Made by a program: the position numbers and the translations under genes
In this document: piece after piece, positions 6,102 through 11,914 of the stretch
How the letters are laid out: each line of letters starts with the position of its first letter
Position numbering within the stretch: the first letter of the stretch is position 1
Assembly: GCA_011390985.1 (NCBI GenBank)
Contig: JAABRJ010000462.1
Coordinates: 1 to 11,914 of the forward strand
Direction of reading: 5' to 3'
Length of the DNA: 11,914 bases
Source: Desulfobacteraceae bacterium
GTDB taxonomy: Bacteria > Desulfobacterota > Desulfobacteria > Desulfobacterales > JAABRJ01
Notes under the pieces: model-generated
Databases searched by the model: none
Told to the model about the DNA's origin: nothing
What the model saw: the letters and a program-made list of their open reading frames with translations, nothing else

Positions 6102-7115
6102 ATGACGGGTCCTTTTAATGGCAATCGGGTGGGAGCCCTGGGATCTTTTTTGCGCAAGACGCTGCTGACCGCCGGCATTCTCTGCCTCTGGGGGCTGAGG
6201 GGTGCCGGTGGGGAGGTGGTCGACCGGATTGTGGCGGTGATCAACGACGACGTTCTTACCCTGGTTGAACTGGACCAGGCTGTCCAGCCTTATCGCACCA
6301 AGCTCGGCACCATGGGGTATACCGCTGAAAAAGAGCGCCAGATGCTCTTCAAGGTCCGCGAGGATGTCCTGAACCAGCTGATCGACGAGAAGCTGACGGA
6401 CCAGGAAATCCGCAAGGCCGATATCAGTGTCACCGACAAAGAGGTCGACAGCGCCATCGAACGCCTCAAAGCCGCGCGCTTTCTGACCCAGGAAGACCTG
6501 CAAGCGGCCCTGGCGCGGGATGGCATGAGCCTCGATGATTACCGCAAGCGCGTCAAAGATCAGCTGCTGCGAACCAAGCTGGTCAACCGCCAGATCAAGT
6601 CCAAAATCGTGATCACCAAAGAAGACGTTCAGGCCTACTACGAGCGCAACCGGAGTGAATACGGGGGGCCGAAGAAATACCACCTGCGCAACATCATGAT
6701 GCAGGTGCCGCCCCCGGCCGGCGAGCAGGAAAAACAGGCGGTCTACCGCACAATAACCGCGGTCTACGCGAAATTAAAGGCCGGCGAATCCTTTGAGGCC
6801 ATGGCTCGTCAATACTCCCAGTCGCCGATGGCCAGCGAGGGGGGGGAGTTGGGGGTATTCGAGTTGAAAGATCTGAGTCCACAGATCCAGGCCGCGGTCC
6901 AGAACCTCAAGCCAGGGGAATTTTCCCAAATTTTAGACACCGAATACGGCTACCAGATCTTCAGCGTCCAGGAAATCCTCGAAGGTGATGGCAAAACCTT
7001 GGAGGCCATCACCCCCGAAATCGAAAGCAAGCTTTTTGACGAAGTGGTGAATCAAAAATTCACAGAGTGGCTCCAGGAATTGCGCAAACACGCTCACATC
7101 AAAATCATCCAGTAA
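6102..7115 (+). CDS. surA: SurA-type periplasmic foldase / peptidyl-prolyl isomerase
   Basis: A hydrophobic signal segment (FLRKTLLTAGILCLWGL) is followed by VVDRIVAVINDDVLTLVELD, the standard opening of the SurA N-domain. Its helical core runs to about residue 165. One parvulin domain covers roughly 190-285 (YHLRNIMMQV, MASEGGELGVFELKDLSPQI, LKPGEFSQILDTEYGYQIF). A C-terminal helix (FTEWLQELRKHAHIKI) packs back on the N-domain. The protein acts in the periplasm on outer-membrane protein precursors. E. coli SurA has two parvulin domains; one is common in deltaproteobacteria. The ATG at 6102 gives 337 aa and a compact signal peptide. In-frame ATGs at 6081 and 6021 give longer forms, the latter overlapping the preceding gene by 31 bases. 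No start has a strong ribosome site, so translational coupling is likely. Confidence 0.88.
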   Translation: MTGPFNGNRVGALGSFLRKTLLTAGILCLWGLRGAGGEVVDRIVAVINDDVLTLVELDQAVQPYRTKLGTMGYTAEKERQMLFKVREDVLNQLIDEKLTDQEIRKADISVTDKEVDSAIERLKAARFLTQEDLQAALARDGMSLDDYRKRVKDQLLRTKLVNRQIKSKIVITKEDVQAYYERNRSEYGGPKKYHLRNIMMQVPPPAGEQEKQAVYRTITAVYAKLKAGESFEAMARQYSQSPMASEGGELGVFELKDLSPQIQAAVQNLKPGEFSQILDTEYGYQIFSVQEILEGDGKTLEAITPEIESKLFDEVVNQKFTEWLQELRKHAHIKIIQ

Positions 7116-7116
7116 G

Positions 7117-7938
7117 ATGACACTTGACAATCACACATTCGCTTTTGGTCAGTATCTGCGCGATCATAGGCTGGCGAAGGACATCAGCCTGGAGGTGATT
7201 TCCGCCCGGACCCGAATCGGGATGAATAACCTGTTGGCCATCGAACGCGAAGACCATCAGCAGCTGCCGGCCGTCGTCTTTGTGGTGGGGTACCTCAAGG
7301 CGTATGCGCAGGCCATCGGGGCGGAGCCGGGGGAGGCTGTCCGCCGCTACCACGCCAGCCGCCGGGCCTACAACGACACCCTCAGGTTGGATACCGTTTC
7401 CCCAGCGCCCGGGGGCCGCTTCTGGTTTCGGCTGGGCGGCGTCCTGTGCCTGGTGGCGGTTCTGGTCGGCCTGTCGATTTTCGGGTTCAACCGCTGGCGT
7501 CGCGCCGCTCGCCCTGCAGCCCCAACCGTGTCGGCAGCGCAACCGGCAGTGGAGGCGGCCGGCGACAGTCAACAACCGGTGCCGCCGGCAGCGCCCGCGA
7601 GCCGCCCGCCCGAAACCGTCGCGGGATCGTCGCCGGCGCCTGTCGAAGCCCCTGCCGCGGCCGCTCCCGAAAACCCGAAAAGCGCCCTCGCCCCCAAACC
7701 CGCACCGCCCCTGGCCCTGGCGGTCCTGGCGGTCGAGGAAACGTGGCTGAAGGTCATCACCGATAACCGGCGCCCGGTGGAATACCTGCTCAAGCCCGGT
7801 CAAAAAGTAACCCTTGAGGGCCAAAGCGGCTTCAACCTGCTGATCGGCAACGCAACGGGCCTGAGACTGACCTTTGACGGCAAACCTGTGAATGTCCCCG
7901 GTAAAAGCGGGCAGGTGGTCACCCTGCAGCTGCCCTGA
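7117..7938 (+). CDS. RodZ-like HTH / single-span membrane protein with C-terminal DUF4115-type domain
   Basis: This 273-aa protein has the RodZ layout. A cytoplasmic HTH_25-type helix-turn-helix spans about 8-75 (FGQYLRDHRLAKDISLEVIS, RTRIGMNNLLAIE, VVGYLKAYAQAIG). A basic stretch precedes one transmembrane helix at about 104-124 (FRLGGVLCLVAVLVGLSIFG), followed by RWRR. A Pro/Ala-rich periplasmic linker spans about 130-200. The end is a beta-rich domain (ALAVLAVEETWLKVITDNR, LLKPGQKVTLEG, LRLTFDGKPVNV) typical of DUF4115. RodZ links MreB to the cell-wall elongation machinery. Deltaproteobacterial members are often annotated only as helix-turn-helix proteins, so the role is inferred. The start codon follows the surA stop after one base, which implies coupling. 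Confidence 0.85.
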   Translation: MTLDNHTFAFGQYLRDHRLAKDISLEVISARTRIGMNNLLAIEREDHQQLPAVVFVVGYLKAYAQAIGAEPGEAVRRYHASRRAYNDTLRLDTVSPAPGGRFWFRLGGVLCLVAVLVGLSIFGFNRWRRAARPAAPTVSAAQPAVEAAGDSQQPVPPAAPASRPPETVAGSSPAPVEAPAAAAPENPKSALAPKPAPPLALAVLAVEETWLKVITDNRRPVEYLLKPGQKVTLEGQSGFNLLIGNATGLRLTFDGKPVNVPGKSGQVVTLQLP

Positions 7939-7966
7939 CGGAAGTGGGGGTTAACTGAGCACCGCT

Positions 7967-9319
7967 ATGCAGCGCGATCGAAGCAAAATTCTGGCGGACA
8001 GCATTCGGCGCCTGTTGAGACGCGGCGCCTTCTCGCACCTGCGTAAAATCGTCAAAAAAACCCATGCCGCCGATCTGTCGGTGGTATTTCAGACCCTGTC
8101 GCCGGCGCACCAGCAGCGGCTCTTTGAACTGATCGAGAACCGTGAGCAAAAAGGGATTATTCTCAGCGAACTGGATCGTGACACCTTCCTGGACCTCACC
8201 GAGGATCTTGACCTGGATGAACTCGTCAAAATCCTTGAAACAATGGCCAACGACGATGTCACCGACCTGATCGGACAACTTCCCGCGGCGCGTTCCAGCG
8301 CGATCCTCGAAAAGATGAAAAAGGAGCACTCGGCCCAGGTCGAGGGGCTCCTGAGCTACCGGGACGATACCGCCGGCGGTATCATGGTGACCGATTTCAT
8401 CGCCCTGCGGCAGGACTGTACCGCCCGCGAGGCGATCGCATCTCTGCAGAAGGAATATCAGGATGTGGAGATGCCCTTTTACCTTTATGCGGTCGATGAA
8501 AACGGTCACCTGGTGGGTGTCAGCTCCCTGCGGCAACTGGTGCTGGTGCCGCCCGAAACTCCTCTGAAGGCCTTTATGACCACGGATGTTTTTTCGGTTC
8601 AGACCGACATGGATCAGGAGGAGGTCGCCAAGATGGTGGCTCGCTACGATATCCTGGCCGTGCCCGTGGTCGATGAGTCCCATCGGCTGGTGGGGATCGT
8701 CACCGTTGACGACGTCATCGACATCTTCCGCGCCGAGGCGACCGAGGATATCCTCAAAATGGCCGGTGTGGGGGATGAGTTCATCGAAACCAAGTCGATC
8801 TCCAAAAGCACCCGGACACGGCTGCCGTGGCTTTTTGCCAGCTGCCTGGGGGGGATCGTGGCCTTTTACGTCATCAACCATTTTGAATCCAGCTTGAGCC
8901 GTTTCGCCTTTCTGGCCGCATTTATCCCCGTCATCATGGGTATGGGGGGCAATATCGGTACCCAGTCCTCCACCATCGTGGTCCGCGGGCTTGCCACGGG
9001 ACGTTTGAGCGTGCGCGACATCCGCACGGTTGTATTCAAGGAGCTGGTCATCGGAGGAATGCTGGGGGTATTTTACGGTCTGCTGATCGGCGGGGTCGCA
9101 CAGGTCAGCTACAGCCGGCTGAGCTTTGCCCTGGCGGTGGCCCTGGCGGTGCTGTCTTCCATGTCGGTCGCGGCGCTGGTGGGCTCCCTGGTGCCCATGT
9201 TCTTTGCCCGCCTGAACATCGACCCGGCGGTGGCCACGGGCCCCATTGTGACCACTGCCATCGATATCATCAGCGTGTTCTTTTACTTCCAGATTTCAAC
9301 CATCCTTCTGGGCATCTGA
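7967..9319 (+). CDS. mgtE: Magnesium transporter MgtE
   Basis: At 450 aa this is a full-length MgtE, a Mg2+-gated channel of the inner membrane. The cytoplasmic N-domain spans about 1-130 (helical, DLDLDELVKILETMANDDVT). Two CBS domains span about 137-200 (GGIMVTDFIALRQDCTAREA) and 202-258 (MTTDVFSVQTDMDQ, VGIVTVDDVIDIF); in this family they sense internal Mg2+. A linker helix leads to five transmembrane helices from about residue 284. The pore signatures are present: PVIMGMGGNIGTQSSTIVVR and DPAVATGPIVTTAIDI, with Asp419 matching the selectivity aspartate of the T. thermophilus channel. The gap to the RodZ-like gene is only 28 bases, so there is no room for an Mg2+ riboswitch. An upstream in-frame stop (7952-7954) supports the ATG. 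Confidence 0.97.
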   Translation: MQRDRSKILADSIRRLLRRGAFSHLRKIVKKTHAADLSVVFQTLSPAHQQRLFELIENREQKGIILSELDRDTFLDLTEDLDLDELVKILETMANDDVTDLIGQLPAARSSAILEKMKKEHSAQVEGLLSYRDDTAGGIMVTDFIALRQDCTAREAIASLQKEYQDVEMPFYLYAVDENGHLVGVSSLRQLVLVPPETPLKAFMTTDVFSVQTDMDQEEVAKMVARYDILAVPVVDESHRLVGIVTVDDVIDIFRAEATEDILKMAGVGDEFIETKSISKSTRTRLPWLFASCLGGIVAFYVINHFESSLSRFAFLAAFIPVIMGMGGNIGTQSSTIVVRGLATGRLSVRDIRTVVFKELVIGGMLGVFYGLLIGGVAQVSYSRLSFALAVALAVLSSMSVAALVGSLVPMFFARLNIDPAVATGPIVTTAIDIISVFFYFQISTILLGI

Positions 9320-9320
9320 A

Positions 9321-10079
9321 ATGGCATTCTTTTCCACCCCTGCCATCACCCTGCGGCGCATCCAGCATGGCGACTTTGACCTGATCCTCAACTGCTTCAC
9401 GCTGGAGCGTGGAAAAATTTCGATCATTGCCAAATACGCCAAAAAGAGCACCCGGCGCTTTTCCGGGGTGCTCGAACTCTTTTCGCTGCTCCAGCTGCAA
9501 TGCTCGGCAGGTCGCGGCCTGCCGGTCCTGCAGGAGGCGGAATTGAAACAGCCTTACGCCGGCATCCGCGGAAATTTCAGGAAAACCGCCTATGCCAGTT
9601 ACTGGGCGGAGCTGATCTACCTGTGGATGGAAGAAAACGTGGCCAACGCGGCGCTTTTCAACCTTTTGGCGCATGTGCTGACCGAACTCGACGGCAACGA
9701 TGCAGCCGATGGGGCGGTCTTGAATCTTCTGTTTCAGGTGCGGTTCATGGCGCTTGCCGGGTTTCTGCCGGAGCTGACCGCCTGCTGTGCCTGCGGCTGT
9801 CAGCTGGAGCAGCTCGAGAGCCGGGGGCTGCGGATAGACCCCGCACGGGGCGGGGCGGTCTGCGGCCGCTGTGGCGGCGCCGGCGGCCGTCTCGATGAGC
9901 TGACCAAGGGGACCCTCAAACTGCTCCAGTGGCTCAGCTGCAGTGGTTTGTCCCAGGCCCGGCGGGTGCGCTTCTCACCGGCCGCCGTGGCGGAAAGCAC
10001 CGCGTTTTTGGAAACCTTTGTGCCCTATCACCTGGGCAAGATCCCGCGGAGCCTCAAGTTTCTGCGGGAAATTCGATGA
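9321..10079 (+). CDS. recO: DNA repair protein RecO
   Basis: RecO loads RecA onto SSB-coated single-stranded DNA together with RecR in the RecFOR pathway. The 252-aa protein has the N-terminal OB-fold (TLRRIQHGDFDLILNCFTLE, RGKISIIAKYAKKSTRRFSG, about 1-80), the helical middle and a C4-like zinc motif. The visible cysteines are Cys155, 156, 158 and 160, then Cys181 and Cys184 (CGRC). The ending PYHLGKIPRSLKFLREI is typical of RecO. The start codon follows the mgtE stop after one base. The stop TGA overlaps an out-of-frame ATG (10076), and the next gene begins 16 bases later. Confidence 0.95.
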   Translation: MAFFSTPAITLRRIQHGDFDLILNCFTLERGKISIIAKYAKKSTRRFSGVLELFSLLQLQCSAGRGLPVLQEAELKQPYAGIRGNFRKTAYASYWAELIYLWMEENVANAALFNLLAHVLTELDGNDAADGAVLNLLFQVRFMALAGFLPELTACCACGCQLEQLESRGLRIDPARGGAVCGRCGGAGGRLDELTKGTLKLLQWLSCSGLSQARRVRFSPAAVAESTAFLETFVPYHLGKIPRSLKFLREIR

Positions 10080-10095
10080 AAGCGGAGAAGCCGCG

Positions 10096-11199
10096 ATGCT
10101 CTCGAGCCTGCATCAGGTGCTTGCCGCACAACCGCTGAGCGCCTCGGCCCCCTGCCGGATCGACATGGGGGGGACCCTGGACATCAGCACCTTCCATCTG
10201 CCGCTGCGGCGGCATGCACCCTGCACCGTCAACCTCGCCATGGCGCTGCGCACCCGCGTCGATCTGCAGCCGTATTCCGAGGGGCAGGTGAAGGTCTCTT
10301 CGCGGGGATTTGAGAGTGCGGTTTTCCCGACCAACCGGGCGCCTTTTCGGCACCCCCTCGGGCTGATGTTTGCCATTGCGGCTTTTTTTGATGCCGATGG
10401 CGTTCACATCCGGATCGACTCGGCATCCCCGCCCCGCAGCGCCCTCGGCGGGTCCTCGGCGGCTGCCGTGGCTTTAGTGGCCGCCCTGCAGGCCGCCGCT
10501 GAACGGGCAGGGGCCAAGCGCCGGCTTTCCCGCCGGGAAATCGCCTTGCTGGCCCATGCCATCGAAGCCAGTGTCGCCGGGGTCCCCTGCGGGGTTCAGG
10601 ACCAGCTGGCCGCCGCCTTTGGCGGGGTCAACGTCTGGCACTGGCTCTCCGGTTTCGGGGAACCGGCCTTTCGCAAGGAGGCGCTGCCCCCCGCGCCGGG
10701 GGCTGAAGCGCTGGCCGATCACCTGCTGGTGGCTTATTGCGGCGTGCCCCATGAATCCAAGGATGTCAACGGCCGCTGGGTCCGGCAGTTTCTGGCCGGC
10801 GAGAAGCGCGCGAGCTGGGAGGAGATCGCCGCCTTGACGCGCCAATTCGCCGCCGCACTGTTTGCCCGCGATTTCGAGGCCGCGGCGGATGCCATGAACC
10901 GTGAAACGGCCGTCCGGCAGGAGCTGACCCCGGAGGTTCTGGACCCCACCGGCGAAAAACTGGTTGCCGCTGCCATCGACGCCCGCTGCGGCGCCCGCTT
11001 TACCGGTGCCGGCGGCGGCGGTTGTCTCTGGGCGCTGGGCCCGCAGGCGGCCATCCAACGGCTGGCGCCGGTGTGGCGCCGGATCCTGGATGCGGTTGCC
11101 GATGCCAGACTGCTGCCGCCCCGGATCGACACCCGCGGGGTGGCGGTTGAAGCTCCGGACCCCGAAAACGGGGGGTGGAGAGGGCCGCCCGGCAGCTGA
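10096..11199 (+). CDS. GHMP-family sugar kinase (galactokinase / heptose-phosphate kinase-like), substrate unknown
   Basis: The three GHMP kinase motifs appear in order in 367 aa. Motif 1 is SAPCRIDMGGTLD (about 17-29). Motif 2, the ATP-phosphate loop, is PPRSALGGSSAAAVAL (about 112-127). Motif 3 is FTGAGGGGC (about 302-310). The stretch CGVQDQLAAAFGGVN (about 165-179) includes Asp169, a candidate catalytic base, and resembles D-glycero-D-manno-heptose 7-phosphate kinases more than classical galactokinases. LPS heptose synthesis is a possible role, but no other heptose-pathway gene is nearby. The ATG at 10096 follows GGAG at eight bases, and the frame is open upstream inside recO. The Ala/Gly-rich C-terminus ends in a short disordered tail. 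It is the last gene of the tight run. Confidence 0.85.
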   Translation: MLSSLHQVLAAQPLSASAPCRIDMGGTLDISTFHLPLRRHAPCTVNLAMALRTRVDLQPYSEGQVKVSSRGFESAVFPTNRAPFRHPLGLMFAIAAFFDADGVHIRIDSASPPRSALGGSSAAAVALVAALQAAAERAGAKRRLSRREIALLAHAIEASVAGVPCGVQDQLAAAFGGVNVWHWLSGFGEPAFRKEALPPAPGAEALADHLLVAYCGVPHESKDVNGRWVRQFLAGEKRASWEEIAALTRQFAAALFARDFEAAADAMNRETAVRQELTPEVLDPTGEKLVAAAIDARCGARFTGAGGGGCLWALGPQAAIQRLAPVWRRILDAVADARLLPPRIDTRGVAVEAPDPENGGWRGPPGS

Positions 11200-11234
11200 C
11201 GCCCCCGGCGGCGGACCCCGAGAAGGACCAAAAG

Positions 11235-11278
11235 ACCAGCAGGATGGGGAATTGTTTTTTTGCCGCGACCCTTATCAA
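11235..11278 (+). repeat. Dispersed intergenic repeat, copy C
   Basis: The copy begins ACCAGCAGGATGGGGAATTG, has a seven-base T run, then GCCGCGACCCTTATCAA. It matches copy A in the first 28 bases with two substitutions and one T-run length change. It fills most of the 96-base gap between the GHMP kinase gene and glyQ, is oriented toward glyQ and ends 17 bases before the glyQ start codon. A promoter inside it is not convincing: TTGTTT and TATCAA are only 15 bases apart, and the -10-like half is not conserved in copies A and B. Confidence 0.7.
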
Positions 11279-11295
11279 GGCCTAAGGAAGGTATC

Positions 11296-11914
11296 ATGTA
11301 TTTTCAGGATGTCATTCTATCGCTTCAGAAATTCTGGGCCCGCAAGGGCTGCGTCCTGGTCCAGCCCTACGACATGGAAGTCGGCGCCGGGACCTTTCAC
11401 CCCACAACGCTCCTCAAGGCCCTGGGCCCGGAGCCCTGGAAGGTCGCTTACGTGCAGCCCTCGCGGCGGCCGACCGACGGACGCTACGGCGAAAACCCCA
11501 ACCGGCTGCAGCACTATTACCAGTTCCAGGTGATTCTGAAACCTTCCCCGCCGGACGTTCAGCAGCTCTACCTGCAGAGCCTCAAGGTTTTAGGGGTTGA
11601 CCCGCTGGCGCACGATATCCGTTTTGTGGAGGATGACTGGGAATCCCCCACCCTGGGCGCCTCCGGCCTGGGGTGGGAGGTCTGGCTGGACGGCATGGAG
11701 GTCACCCAGTTTACCTATTTTCAGCATGCCGGCAGCATCGAGCTCTATCCGGTGTCGGTGGAGCTGACCTACGGCCTCGAGCGCATCGCCATGTACCTGC
11801 AGGGCATCGATAACGTCTATGACCTGCGCTGGAACGAAACGATTTCCTACGGGGACGTTCACCACCAGCAGGAGGTCGAGCAGTCGGGCTATAATTTCGA
11901 AACCGCGGATGTGG
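11296..11914 (+). CDS. glyQ: Glycyl-tRNA synthetase alpha subunit (3' end cut by window edge)
   Basis: The first 206 residues of the catalytic alpha subunit are visible; the family is about 300 aa. This is the alpha2beta2-type enzyme that charges tRNA-Gly, and glyS is expected just beyond the window. Signature stretches are WARKGCVLVQPYDMEVGAGT, YVQPSRRPTDGRYGENPNRL with QHYYQFQVILKPSP, DIRFVEDDWESPTLGASGLG, GMEVTQFTYFQ and the class II motif region ELTYGLERIAMYLQG. The ATG at 11296 is preceded by AGGAAGG (11285-11291). The 96-base leader carries repeat copy C and has no room for a T-box riboswitch, which in any case is a Gram-positive feature. Confidence 0.98.
   Translation, partial: MYFQDVILSLQKFWARKGCVLVQPYDMEVGAGTFHPTTLLKALGPEPWKVAYVQPSRRPTDGRYGENPNRLQHYYQFQVILKPSPPDVQQLYLQSLKVLGVDPLAHDIRFVEDDWESPTLGASGLGWEVWLDGMEVTQFTYFQHAGSIELYPVSVELTYGLERIAMYLQGIDNVYDLRWNETISYGDVHHQQEVEQSGYNFETADV

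Noticed and set aside
7939..7966. Mg2+ riboswitch upstream of mgtE
   Set aside because: There are only 28 bases between genes, far too short.
11235..11278. Sigma54-type (-24/-12) or sigma70 promoter within the dispersed repeat
   Set aside because: GG-to-GC spacing is 13-14 rather than the required 12 and varies between copies because the T run varies. No -10-like hexamer is shared by all three.
11200..11295. T-box or other riboswitch before glyQ
   Set aside because: The 96-base gap is too short and lacks a T-box signature. It is mostly repeat copy C.
1..11914. CRISPR array, insertion sequence, prophage or toxin-antitoxin locus
   Set aside because: No regular spacer-repeat array, transposase, integrase or recognised toxin or antitoxin was seen in any frame. 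The three dispersed repeats are kilobases apart and do not flank a mobile gene.

Overview
The window looks like a chromosomal housekeeping segment from a GC-rich, Gram-negative deltaproteobacterium, most likely in the Desulfobacterota (inferred from protein character and from the gene order mfd, SurA-like genes, RodZ-like gene, mgtE, recO, glyQ; no search was possible). No phage, insertion sequence, CRISPR array or clearly horizontally acquired block is visible.

Left part (1-1621), minus strand. A tRNA-Thr(CGU) gene with encoded CCA and a strong intrinsic terminator lies at 1498-1621. Next comes about 330 bases of non-coding DNA. A near-consensus sigma70 promoter (1141-1169) follows and reads into two small genes of unknown function (127 and 52 aa). 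The 3'-truncated ihfA gene, for the IHF alpha subunit, runs off the left edge. A perfect 10-bp inverted repeat separates the 52-aa gene from ihfA.

Right part (1644-11914), plus strand. mfd (transcription-repair coupling factor) starts only 22 bases from the 5' end of the divergent tRNA gene, so the control signals of the two genes overlap. After a 163-base gap comes a tight run of genes: a SurA-N-like lipoprotein lacking a parvulin domain, a SurA-type foldase with one parvulin domain, a RodZ-like HTH/membrane protein, the magnesium channel MgtE, the recombination mediator RecO and a GHMP-family sugar kinase. Gaps are 1 to 50 bases, which suggests one operon. glyQ (glycyl-tRNA synthetase alpha) follows 96 bases later and runs off the right edge. 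The run combines envelope biogenesis (two SurA-like proteins, RodZ-like), ion homeostasis (MgtE), DNA repair (Mfd, RecO) and translation (tRNA-Thr, GlyQ).

The most unusual signal is a roughly 44-base sequence present three times in intergenic DNA (1228-1271 minus, 5239-5283 plus, 11235-11278 plus). Each copy lies upstream of a gene and in the same orientation as it. It is not explained by the genes and may be a genome-wide dispersed repeat or a shared regulatory leader. The remaining genes appear ordinary apart from the points listed as findings.
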